This document shows positions 21,073 through 31,235 of a DNA stretch of 64,000 nt, piece by piece. The position numbers and the translations under genes were made by a program. The notes beneath the pieces were generated by a model that had not been told where the DNA came from, searched no databases, and was given only the letters and a program-made list of their open reading frames with translations. Numbering within the stretch: position 1 is the first letter of the stretch; the number at the start of each line of letters is the position of its first letter. Source of the DNA: Gambelia wislizenii. Taxonomy: Eukaryota > Chordata > Lepidosauria > Squamata > Crotaphytidae. The DNA lies in the NCBI GenBank assembly GCA_030847615.1, contig JAUMIR010000001.1, forward strand, positions 365,296,687-365,360,686, read 5' to 3'.

Positions 21073-21309
21073 CAGTTGGCCCTCCATATCCATGGATTCT
21101 GCATTCACGGATTCAACCACCTATGGCTTGAAAATATATATCCCCCCCCCCAAAAAAAAAATCCAAAAAGCATACCTTGATTTTGCCATTTTATATAAGG
21201 GACACCATTTTACTATGCCATTGTATATAATGGGACTTGAGTATCCACAGATTGTGGTATCCACAGGTGGTCCTGGAAGCAAATCCCAGCAGATACCAAG
21301 GGCCCACTG
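21073..21309 (+). mobile_element. Tigger/pogo-like MITE (intact copy)
   Basis: Preceded by TA (21071-21072). The left end 'cagttggccctccatatcca' and right end 'ataccaagggcccactg' are inverted repeats, and the interior has 'tccatggattctgcattcac', 'taagggacaccattttacta' and 'ggtggtcctggaagcaaatc'. This arrangement is that of short pogo/Tigger-type elements also common in mammals. No transposase. The right TA is mutated. Confidence 0.85.
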
Positions 21310-21699
21310 TTTATCCTTATATGTATACTTGTTATGTATAGCTCTGAAGACACACCAAAAAAGGATATGCGTGATGCTGAGGTGAAGTGACATGGGACTG
21401 ATTTATAACTAGAATTGCAGTCCAGAGTTCACTAAGATTTCCCCTGACAAACTTAATATGAGTTGATTTGCTTGTCAGCTATCCATCTACTGGCCTTTTG
21501 GTAGAGAAATTCATTGTAGAGGCTGCAAGAATCCTAGCATCAGGTGTGGGAGGCAGCATTACTAGGTTGTAAACTAGTCACGGAGGTGGGGTGGGGTGGG
21601 GTGGGGTGGGGAGACACTATGCTTCTTCTTCTAGCCAGAAAGTCTAGCTACTCACCTATTTGGGGTCTCTAAACTGGAACACACTGTTCTGAGGATCAA
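21310..21699. other. Unassigned sequence with (GGTGG)n
   Basis: A GGGGT pentamer run occupies about 21584-21611. Otherwise nothing recognised. Confidence 0.5.
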
Positions 21700-23210
21700 T
21701 GTCTCTGATTATTAAGGTGCTTGGTCTCCCCTACCAGCTGTGTCAAACTGGCTTCAGGATGGGATTTGGAGTTGAGACGGCCATGGTTGCCTCAGCTGAT
21801 GACCTTCGCCTGATCTTCGACAGGGGTAGTGTGACCCTGTTGGTGCTACTGGATCTCTCAGCAGCTTTTGACACAATCGATCATGACATCCTCTTGGATC
21901 GCCTGAGAAGGTTAGGAATCGGAGGCACTGCATTGCAGTGGTTCCACTCCTTCTTCTTAGGTAGATTCCAGAGGGTGATGCTCCGTGACAGTTGATCTGC
22001 AAGGAAAGAGCTTAATTGTGGTGTCCCACAAGGTGTCATCCTGTTCCCGATGCTATTCAACATATATATGAAGCCGCTGGGAGAGATCATCCGGATGCAT
22101 GGGACGGGGTGTTATCAGTACGCTGATGACACCCAGATATATTTCTCCATGTCTCGGTCTTCGGCTCTGACTTCAGATGGTGTCTCTTCTCTCAATGATT
22201 GTCATAGACTGGATGAGGGAAAACAAATTGAAGCTGAATCCAGACAAAACAGAGGTTCTCACTGTAGCAGCCCCAAACCCAGGTATTAGGATACAATCTC
22301 CAGTCCTGGATGGGGTCACACTCTCCTCCAAGGACTGTGTTTGCAGTCTGGGGGCACTCTTGGACTCATTGCTCGTGCTGATGAATCAGGTAAATACGAC
22401 AGTCAGGAGTGCCTGTTATTGGCTTTGGCTGATCCGCCAGCTGCGCCCTTTCCTGGAAGTCAGGGACCTTGAGACTGTGGTACATGCTCTGGTAACCTCC
22501 TGTCTTGATTTCTGTAATGCACTCTACATAGGGCTACACTCATGCTTGGTCTGGAAACTTCAACTAGTACAGAATATGGCAGCCAGAATGGTCTCAGGTA
22601 CATCTAGAAGAGACCATATAACACCAATCTTAAGATCACTCCACTGGCTGCCCTTTAGTTTCCGGTTCCAGTACCAGGTGTAGGTTATCACCTTTAAAGC
22701 CCTAAATGGCTTGGGTCAAACCTATCTTCGGGACCACCTCCTTCCACATAATCCTCCCCATGCACTCTGGTCCTCTGGGAGGAATTTGTTACAACCTTTA
22801 AAAACTAGGCTCTCTTAAACCTCCCTGAGGACCTTTTTGGCTATTGCTCCCAGATTATGGAATGGCCTGCCAGACAAGAGCCATCATATTACCACCCTAA
22901 ATAGCTTTTAAAAAGCTCTTAAGATGGATCTCTTCCGGCAGGCCTTCCCTGAATAGATTCCTGGCCATCAGAAAGAAAAATCTAATTTAGCCCAATCCCG
23001 AAACAGCCACTGTTTATTGTTTATTCTTATTTTTAGTATTTATTAAGTATGTTTTAATTTTTCAGATTATTTAACTGTATTTTAATGGGTGGGTGGGATG
23101 GAGTGTCTTAAATGTATATTTTTAAATGTTGTAAGCCACCCCGATTGTGTTTTGTAGAGGGGCGGGATATAAATACATTTTATTGTTGTTGTTTTTGTTG
23201 TTGTTGTTGT
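21700..23210 (+). pseudogene. LINE-2 (L2) retrotransposon fragment (copy 3)
   Basis: The reverse transcriptase is spread over three frames: 21699-21995 holds the finger and motif A ([20 protein letters not shown], with its aspartates present) up to LQWFHSFFLGRFQRV; about 22010-22160 holds motif B and motif C (QYADDTQIYFSM); 22177-22683 holds NKLKLNPDKTEVL, CLDFCNALYIGLHSCLVWK and HITPILRSLHWLPF. A stop and frameshifts lie between them. The 3' end reads 'aggggcgggatataaataca' then (GTT)n. It is 5'-truncated and inactive, and it preserves the motif A that copy 1 has lost. Confidence 0.9.
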
Positions 23211-23344
23211 GTCTAATCTAAATCCAACTATTAGTCCCAACTAAATTAGATAGATGGAGTCAGAGGCAACTGAATTAATACCTATGAAAGTTCCATTGAT
23301 TCAATGACTCTACTCTAGTTGGGACTACCAGTTGGATTTAGACC
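23211..23344. mobile_element. Palindromic MITE, family P3
   Basis: Left arm 'aaatccaactattagtccca'; right arm 'tgggactaccagttggattt'. Near-perfect inverted repeats of about 25 bp with an intervening 80 bp. It begins directly at the end of the L2 (GTT)n tail. Confidence 0.75.
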
Positions 23345-24256
23345 CCTCCTTTTGTCTTTACTCTCCAGGACTCAAAATGCTTGGAAGAACATGTTGCATA
23401 CAGAAGCATAAATCTCAATCTTTCATCAATGAAGTACTAATTGAATTGCATAAATATATTTTTCTCTCTTAGAAGGACACTGGCTTTCTCACCATTCAGA
23501 ATATTGTTTGTTCTACACTAACACTGCTTTTTATTTGCACTCACAAAGTTCATGAAAGCTGAACAATAGGTACATGGATGCAAGGAAATAAGTTTCAATA
23601 ATTATCTTCAAGAATATTTTTCCTCATGGAAATGAAATTGCAACTTGGGTTGCTCGTACATCTTGGTTAAGAAAACGTACATATTTATGCTCTGTTTGGC
23701 AGTAGAATTCAGTTGCCTTACTGTATACACCACCATGATAGATCCCCAGAAAAGTGGCAATTCTCCCCTTAGGTTTACTAAGTCAGGCCCTGAAATTTTT
23801 GGGCCAAAACCTGTGACCTAAGGACAACTCCTTGTCAGAGGAGGCAGGAGGCCCTTGTGATGTTACAAGGAGAAGCCCCTGGTAATGTCATTTGACATGA
23901 AACATTATGCATCAACAAGAGTTGCACAAAGTATGCCACTCAAATAAAAAAAAACACCAAGTCTAACAAATGGAGAAAAATAGATATACACACACTTTAC
24001 AAGGCAGTGCTCCCACCCTGAAAGCCATCAGGACCTGAAAAGAAGGTCCAGGCCCTAAGACTCCAGGCCAGGATCTGGGAACCCTAATACACCACAGCAG
24101 GTAACAAGAAGGTGGGTTCAGTTAGGTCAAAAGATTCCACCTCATCCTACCGAGCATCTGACTTCTTGTCCCTATTCAGTAACCCACTTGCTTGGCAGTG
24201 CTACTTCCTACTTAGAAGTTGGGTAGACATGTACCATACTTCAGAGGACAGTCCCA
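23345..24256. other. Unassigned sequence
   Basis: No gene or known repeat is evident. Scattered small frames lack any domain. Confidence 0.5.
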
Positions 24257-24634
24257 TACCTTCTAACTTCCCAGATTGGCAGGCACAGTCCCAATTAATC
24301 CTCTGACATCCCACTTTTCCAGCTGCTTTTAAAATGTTCTAGTTTCTCTCTCATTCCCCCCCACACACACAAACACACTTTATCCCCTTTTTTCCACATC
24401 TTACTTCATTTGGCACAAACTGAGTTAAAAGTGCCCTCATCAAATTCAGCAGTGTGGAGAGGACGGGGTGGTGGTGGAATTTTGTCCTTCCCAGGATCAG
24501 GGAAAAGCAAACTGTTGCAGGCTCTCCTACCATGTGTGTTCTTCCTCATTTAATAACTTTTGCCATCTTGACCATACTCTGATGTTGCTTGGCCACATGT
24601 GTCCCAGATTTCATATGTAAAATGCTGGAGGGTA
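24257..24634 (+). mobile_element. TACC...GGTA MITE (378 bp), reference copy
   Basis: Begins 'taccttctaacttcccagat' and ends 'aaaatgctggagggta', inverted repeats of about 20 bp. Internal landmarks: 'ttccagctgcttttaaaatg', 'aaagcaaactgttgcaggct', 'tgtgtgttcttcctcattta'. The same landmarks occur at 39.1-39.86 kb. Superfamily not recognised. Confidence 0.7.
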
Positions 24635-26700
24635 TGCAGTCCTGATTTTGAAGGGCTGCTAGAGGGCAGTTTTCCATCCTTTGTTTGAGGAGCTCCTCAC
24701 TTCAAAAAAGTACATGAAGGGACAGAGGGATCCTTGAATTTGCCCAGCAATAAGCATCTGGACAGGAGACAAGGAAGTAAACATGATGCCACTTGGTCAC
24801 AGTCTTCCCCACAGTGTTCTCTTGTGTTCTACTTTTATGTAAAGCAGCATTTACTTTTAATTATTCAAAATAATTATTACTGTATTTGCATTTAAAACTA
24901 GTATCTGCAAACTTGATGTAAATTTGTGTCCTCTCTCCCCCCCCCTTTTTTTTTCTTTTTGTTTGTTGTTTTTGTCACCCCACTAGCCTACAATCACTTG
25001 TCTCCAGATGGGACCACTGGCTCTTAAGAGAAAGGGTGTGTTTTCTAGATACAGAGTAATTTGCATCTTGCAAAGTTTAACAGAGGTTGCCTGTGCCTCC
25101 TCACCTCCGTAGCAACAAGATATAAAACAGCAGCCTTGTCAATTTTATTACTCATCTTCTTTTCCCTCTTACTAATTAGATACTGTGAGGTCCACCAGTT
25201 TAAACACCGAGAGCACCATGGCCTAAGAAATGAGATCCTTGGCTTGAGATGTGAAGGAGAGAAAGGTACATGCCAGCTGCATAAGTTGGTTCTGCTTCCC
25301 TGCTACATACTTGGCATGGCTGTTTTATTACTTTTTAATTCATCTTATTAAGCACAAACTCGGCCAAGTCAAATCACTTCATTAATTAAAACGGATTGGA
25401 AAGGTCCTTAACTCCAAGATTCTGCAAATGCCCAAAAGCTCAGGCCTGTTTACAGGAGGTTGTATTTCATTTACTGCCTATGTCAAACTGCTACCCATCA
25501 GGCCTTTCCTAGGCCCCTGAGACGAACCAATCAATGCCTGCTTGCTAAAGCCCCTCGCATGAATCCACTTAAGCAATGTGGATGCTTCCTGTCTAAAAAA
25601 GAAATGGTCTCTTGGTACTTCTGATAGAAATTAGTCATGAATTAGAAGAGAAGCACAGTTGTTTTGGAAGGAAGCCAGAACCAGAATTAATAGGCCATCC
25701 AGGCCTCTTGAGTGTTAAATCCCATTTGTTGGCAATTCTTTATGAAAGGTTTCCTCTACCTATACCAGCTTTGACCCAGGACTAACCACTTTCTTTGGAA
25801 AGTAATATTGTTAAATAAAACTCCAGCCAGCTGAAAAAACATGAAAAACATCCCTCTTTGCCATTTGACATTTTATAAATTTTTATAGAATATTTGTACT
25901 TTTTAACTCCCTTGGCTCCAAAGGATTCACTACCCCCTCCCTTGGTCAAATAGCATGTCTCCTCCTGCCCCATCACATCCAGATAATCCATCTCAGGCAT
26001 AACTAGTCCATTGATATTAATGCACTTACACAAGAGGCAAATTTGGGTTACTGCTTTAAAAAAAAATAGCACCTCTAGAATCTAGTCAGTGTGGCAACTG
26101 TGAATTTGTTTAAATTATTCTGTGCAGATATGAGTTTGTTTCTAATATATAAGAGTGTATACAGGTATTTTCTTCATTATTTCCCTGATGCGTTCTCTCA
26201 AGAGCTACAAGAAAAGATTTCCAAGGCCATGATGGAAAATAAAGCCTCCAGAAATGCTTACCAGTATTTACCTTTCAAATAGGTCAGGGGTGTACAAATG
26301 CATGGGGCCAGAGGCCAGTTTCCCCTCAACTCCCCCCATAGGACACACACACACACACACACACATACCACATCAAGCCCAAACACCTCAATTTTCCTCT
26401 GCAGTCCTTCTCAACATGGCAACAGGATGTCATAACACGTCACATCATTTTGAAATGGACTGCAGAGGAAAACACAAGCATTGGGAGGTACTATAGGGTT
26501 CTAGGGTGTTAGTGGGGTGAGATATCTTCTCATGCTTTAATGGATGGGGGATTCTGAGTAGTTTTGGAGCAAAATTTCCCCAAAACCAACTTAAAAAAAA
26601 AGTGGGGTGGGGCGCTTTGGGGACTGGTGGGGTGATTTAGGGTTGGGAAAAGTGAGGTCTAGGGGCCACCTGCTACCCATGGGCCACACTTTGCCCGGGC
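24635..26700. other. Repeat-poor, unassigned sequence with microsatellites
   Basis: Contains a C10T9 polypyrimidine run (about 24940-24955) and (CA)n near 26342-26365. A 96-codon frame at 25061-25351 has a hydrophobic stretch and no recognisable domain; I do not call it a gene. No splice-supported exon can be argued. Confidence 0.45.
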
Positions 26701-26724
26701 CAGAAATAGGTGGTCATAATTGTG

Positions 26725-26830
26725 TTTATTTATTATTCATTTTCCACCTTTTTCCCAGCCCTCGGACTCAAGGAAGCTAACACAAATTAAAATAAATAAA
26801 AATAAAAGTAAGAATCAAAAGTTAGAAACA
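26725..26830 (-). mobile_element. LINE 3' tail fragment
   Basis: 'tttatttattattcattttc' then 'cacctttttcccagccctcg' is the complement of a LINE 3' end (…ggaaaaaggtggaaaatgaat(aaat)n). It marks an old L2/CR1-type copy on the minus strand. Confidence 0.5.
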
Positions 26831-27228
26831 AACACTAGATTATAATTAAACTATCAATAGAATGAGAAGCAGTTTAAAAGTACACCCATTAGGTTACAGG
26901 GTTGCCGCTGCCAGCCCACACCATTTAGCATAAATAAACATTCAATAAACCTGTATTTCAAAACCAGAAGTGGACTTCCAGTTTTATTTTATTTTTTCCA
27001 TTGGGGAGAATTCGGGCAGCCGGTGAGCCCTCCCCCCAGAAGATACCACAGATAGAAAACAGACCCTTAGAACCACCCAAGTTCCCTCCCCTCTCCCAAA
27101 AACCTGAGTAGGCCAGAGGGGAAAAGCCAAAGAATTGTCACATTTATAATCTTAGGTGGCTGCTTCAAGTACGAGAAGGCTATGGGTGGTAGAATTCAAA
27201 GACACAACCATGCTAGGCTGGATCAGTA

Positions 27229-27384
27229 TGCAAAGGAATCTTGTCGAATCTTTGAGACAAACTGAAAGAAGGAAGTTGGCAGTATAAGCTTTCATAGACT
27301 TAAGTCTACATCATCAGATGCATGGAGTTAAGTGGCCCGGAACAGATCTTTATAGCTATGAATGTGCTGGTTGAATGTATGTAT
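27229..27384. mobile_element. P4-type dispersed repeat arm
   Basis: 'caaaggaatcttgtcgaatc', 'gcagtataagctttcataga' and 'tacatcatcagatgcatgga' follow the order of the P4 family (14.16 kb). It continues on the far side of the hAT-like insertion at 27385-28005. Confidence 0.5.
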
Positions 27385-28005
27385 GGAGATTTCACACAGG
27401 GCCAAAATGCCCCATTACTGCCCCGCCACCTCCTCTCCCGTTCCTGCCATGGAATAATATAAATCTTTCACACACTTACCTTAATTCCGTGGCAGGAATG
27501 GGCTCCCCCTCCCCTCACTGGCCAGCCATAAATGCAGCTGTCATAAGGCTGCTTTTACGACAGGCCGTCTGAAACGTTATCACGTTATCACGTGATAACG
27601 CCTGGGAGGTAAATTTAAAAAATAAAACTCTCCCAAACATAAAATCAGTTCACCAAGCACAAAGACACACTTTAAATCACACAATCAAAACAGGGAGGGT
27701 AAAATAAAGGGTGCCACTTACCTGGATGTCCAGATCGTACCAGGAAGTGCTCAGAATGGACCTCCTCTCTGTGGCTGTCATTTCGGAACAGGAACGGGAC
27801 TCCTGTTTGCACACCTGTGATTGTGTGATAGCGATGGAACAGGAGGTCTATTCACGATGAAAAATCATGATTACATTGTTCTGGAACAGTCACAGGAACA
27901 GGATGGATGCAGGACAGAACGGGGTCAATGTCGTCCAAAAGGGAAAACCTTTTCTGACCCTGTTCTGTCCCTGCCATGGGATATATAGCCCGTGTGAAAA
28001 TCTCC
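27385..28005. mobile_element. hAT-like non-autonomous element with GGAGATTTCACAC termini
   Basis: The left terminus 'ggagatttcacacagggc' and right terminus 'gcccgtgtgaaaatctcc' are inverted repeats of 18 bp with one mismatch and a one-base gap. Length 621 bp. A perfect 18-bp palindrome cgttatcacgtgataacg occupies 27583-27600. Internal 'acttacctggatgtccagat' recurs near 60.3 kb (inverted) and 63.57 kb, so other members lie in this window. Confidence 0.75.
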
Positions 28006-28216
28006 TATGAATAGCAACAGAAATGCAAAACTTGTGAGTATGGTGATGATGTGACAAGTTCAGTTTTAACAATGGTCACTGGGGACAATGGCAGGAGGAA
28101 AGATGTTACTTAAAGCCAAGGTGAGTAGATAACCATATGGCCATGGGTAGAAGAGCAGGGACAAAGCGTTAGATGGCAGTAATAGATACGACATATGGCC
28201 TGTCCTGCACCAGGAG
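28006..28216. other. Continuation of the P4-type repeat and unassigned sequence
   Basis: Resumes after the hAT-like insertion; no gene. Confidence 0.4.
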
Positions 28217-28315
28217 CCCATTCACACTTCAGAATTATAGCACTATTATTCCACTTTAATTGTCATGGTTCCATCCTATGCATTCTTAGGATATGCATTT
28301 TAGGGAGGGGCATTT
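28217..28315. mobile_element. Palindromic MITE, family P1 (copy 3, left half)
   Basis: 'agaattatagcactattatt' and 'ttgtcatggttccatcctat' belong to the P1 family. The right half resumes at 35411 after the L1, so the L1 landed inside this element. Confidence 0.75.
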
Positions 28316-28332
28316 AGAATTCTCACCCAGAG
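28316..28332. repeat. 17-bp target-site duplication of the L1 (5' copy)
   Basis: agaattctcacccagag, identical at 35394-35410. The preceding bases are ttt, giving a cleavage site TTT/AGAA, a close variant of the L1 endonuclease preference TT/AAAA. Confidence 0.95.
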
Positions 28333-30113
28333 GCGAAGAAAGACTTCCGGTTGAGAGCGGGAGGCGACGGACGCGGAGAGAAAGCGCTCCGTTACAGTCC
28401 GATTCGCTGCGGTAAGATAGAGCCTCCAATTTAGAAAACTAGGGAGGCCCCCCCCTTCCTGGGAAGGAAAAGGGGGATACCTGGTCCCGTCGCGGCTTCG
28501 GGAAGGCCCCTAAGGAAAGCGAAACGGAGGTTTCGTTTTGCTGGGGGGGAGAAACCGGAGCGAAGGGATTCACCTACCGCAGCTGAGCCCCATTTGGGGT
28601 GGGAGCCTCGCCGCGTCGGCTGCAGAAGCAGAATTGTCTCTACGCTTGGTAGAGAGATTGAAGCTTGGTTTTTTATCCTGGCGAAAGAAGACCGGAAGGT
28701 AACTTTGGAGTTAAGAAGAAGGCTTTATAATTTTTGACGTGATACAAGACGAGAAGAGGGGAGAAGGAGGAGGAGTGTAAGAGATGAAGCAAGAAGGGAA
28801 AGTCACTGGGGAAAAGAAGGGAAAGTAGCGACTAACGAACGTTTCTCCAGCAAGTTAAAGTACCATGCTTTTTCATTTAAACTGACTTGCCATTTAGTAT
28901 TTGTTTTTTTTGTTTTTCTTTGGGACTCTGGACTTGGGGCAGAGAAGAACAACTGACGGTTAATCTTAAGTTTATGAGGAAAAATTGAGTGAGACTGGTG
29001 GATTCCACATGAGGCTAGAGAGTGGGAGCGGATTGAATAAATGAGACTCAGCTGTGGAACTGCACCCAATAAGGAAGGAAACAAAGAAAGGACTGGAGAC
29101 AAGAGGAAAGTTAGCCTTGATTTATGGTCTTGAAGCCCTAAATTTGGGGGGTGAAAAAAAAAAAAGCACTTCTGAAGGGGCACCGCTGAAAAGCTGGTAC
29201 TAAAAAACTTCGGACTTGGTGCTTAACTTGAAGGCAAGGTGGACAGTATAGTAAGAATAGAAGAGAGAGAGGCCAACGCGGAACTGTGGAAGGGCAGTAC
29301 TGAAGGATAGCTGTCAACAGAAAGGAGAAGACGGAAGAGAAATAATCTCGAGTCTTAAGTCTTAAAAAGAAGAAGCTATAAAATTTAATGTAGTAAGAGG
29401 AAAGGGAAGAAGAAAGGACAGGATAGATAAAATCCACGAAAAGAACTGTATAGATTTATTATACATTAATGTATATAAATAGAATATATATATTTGTTGA
29501 TAATTTCCAAAATTTCGGTCATTGGGAAGTACATCTTTAGCGGAATTTGTGGAACTTATTATACTATTATATATAGTTGGCAAACTACCTATTTTGTTTG
29601 ATTTATTATACTTATCCGATCAATATAAAACAACACAAGAAAGTGTGGTTTATACAATATAGTGCAAATATAGTGCAAATAACTATATATAGTGTAATAT
29701 ATATACCACTGTAAAATATTACAAAATATTTTTAGGTTCATAATTTACTGGAGGTGTTAAAAGCGAATGTCTTCTGCGCTTATTGTATGTTATCTGATAC
29801 TTATGGTTTGGTGCAAACTTTAGGTTAAGTTAAACTCGGTTAATATATAATACATCTTGAGTCAAGAAGGGGAGTAGGGATAACTAGATATAAAAAGAAC
29901 AGGAGAAGAAATAGAGACGGAGAAATCAAAAGACAAAAGAAGGTGATTTAGATTAATGAACAAGAGAGTCGAAAGTACAAGTCTGTAGTGGTAGAAAGTA
30001 GTAGTGCAAAGGATAGAGAATCAATAGGAAAAAAAAAAGAGGAGGAAGGTAAAATCAGTCAGGATTAAAAAGAAGACAATATACTCAAAGGAAAGGAGGT
30101 AGGGTGTGATCTA
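28333..30113 (+). promoter_or_regulatory. L1 5' UTR with CpG-rich internal promoter region
   Basis: The first ~300 bp are CpG-rich (gcgacggacgcggagagaaa, cgtcgcggcttcgggaag, gccgcgtcggctg) in an otherwise AT-rich window, as expected for the internal promoter at the start of an L1. The rest is purine-rich on the plus strand. There is no good translation frame before ORF1. Promoter function is inferred from position and composition; I see no specific factor site that I can name. Confidence 0.75.
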
Positions 30114-31235
30114 ATGGCTTATAGTACAAGGAAAACGACGGCCCTAGTTCAATCTCAAACGGTAACGATGAGAAGGCCATCATTGGAGCAACCAAAACCC
30201 CCAGAAGTCCACACCTTAATACTGGAAGAGCTCAGGTCGGAACTCAAAAGCTTCAAACAAGAAATCAGAAAGGAATTGAAGGATATTAGAAAAGAAATTA
30301 AGCAGGACTATAAAAAAGAAACTGAGATATTAAGTAAAAAACTGGATAAGATAAACAAAGAAGTAGAAGGTATGAAAAAAGAAATAGAACAGCTAAAAGA
30401 CAGGTCCAAGGAATCTGAGAAAACGACTGAGAGGATACAGGAAAAGCAAAATAGAGATGAAATACTACTATTAAATCAAGAATTACGCTACAGGGAAAAG
30501 TGTTTGAAGTTAAGAGGCCTATCCGAAAAATTGAATGAAAATTTATATGAACGAATAATCCCGGACTTGGCAAAATTTGCGGACTACCCCGAAGAATATC
30601 TTGAAGAAGAAACAGAAAAGATATTTAGGATTAATTCGGTGGTGGCAAGAGAGAAAAAACTACCGAGGGATATAGTGATCCAATTTACTAAGTCAAAGAT
30701 AAAGGAAAGAGTCCTGCAACAGAATTACAGGGATGTACTTAAAATAGGAGGTGAGGAAATTAAAATCTATAAAGATGTACCAGTAACTATCTTAAAAAAG
30801 AGGCAAGAATACAGAACAATCACACAATTTTTGGCAAGAATTGGAGTGAATTACAGATGGAACAAAATAGAAGGCATTTCATTTATGTACAAACAAAGAA
30901 GATACAATATAGACTCCGTGCAGAAGGCTGCGGACTTCTGTAAGAGATTCGACAAGAAGGGGCAAAATAGAGAGCCTGACCAACAAAAGGACAAGGAAGA
31001 GGATAAAGAAGAGGAAAGGGAAGTGACAAGATTTAAAGGAAGGCGAGATAAAAAGACCGCTGAAAAAGGAGAAGAAACAAAACAGGCAGAAGTAGAAGAG
31101 GAAGAAGAAACAGAAGTCACACCGACAGGAGAAACAAAGGGACAAGTGGAGTCAGAAGAAGAAGAAGAAGAACTAGAAAGTGAGGAAGGGGGAGAAGAGG
31201 AAGCTACAGAAGCCCTAGGTGAACATGTCGCTTAA
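30114..31235 (+). CDS. L1 ORF1: L1 ORF1 protein (RNA-binding nucleic acid chaperone), 373 aa
   Basis: ORF1 proteins trimerise, coat L1 RNA and act as chaperones in the ribonucleoprotein. Residues 33-128 are a strongly charged heptad-rich coiled coil (LEELRSELKSF, KDIRKEIKQ, KLDKINKEVEGMKKEIEQLK). An RRM-like domain follows at about 129-215 (CLKLRGLSEKL, EEETEKIFRINSV, LPRDIVIQF, KIKERVLQ), then a C-terminal domain at about 216-279 (YKDVPVTILKKRQEYRTI, GVNYRWN, YNIDSVQKAADFCKRF). Residues 280-373 form an extra acidic tail with long Glu runs, longer than the familiar mammalian ORF1 ending. The ATG at 30114 is the first in frame. The stop lies 11 nt inside ORF2. The frame is fully intact. The link to human ORF1p is by layout, not by alignment. 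Confidence 0.95.
   Translation: MAYSTRKTTALVQSQTVTMRRPSLEQPKPPEVHTLILEELRSELKSFKQEIRKELKDIRKEIKQDYKKETEILSKKLDKINKEVEGMKKEIEQLKDRSKESEKTTERIQEKQNRDEILLLNQELRYREKCLKLRGLSEKLNENLYERIIPDLAKFADYPEEYLEEETEKIFRINSVVAREKKLPRDIVIQFTKSKIKERVLQQNYRDVLKIGGEEIKIYKDVPVTILKKRQEYRTITQFLARIGVNYRWNKIEGISFMYKQRRYNIDSVQKAADFCKRFDKKGQNREPDQQKDKEEDKEEEREVTRFKGRRDKKTAEKGEETKQAEVEEEEETEVTPTGETKGQVESEEEEEELESEEGGEEEATEALGEHVA

Noticed and set aside
25061..25351. 96-codon frame with a hydrophobic stretch as a small membrane protein
   Set aside because: No homology I recognise, no start context, splice or codon support; such frames occur by chance in 64 kb.
30298..31145. Minus-strand frames rich in Ser, Leu and Phe over L1 ORF1
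   Set aside because: They are antisense shadows of the Lys/Glu-rich ORF1.
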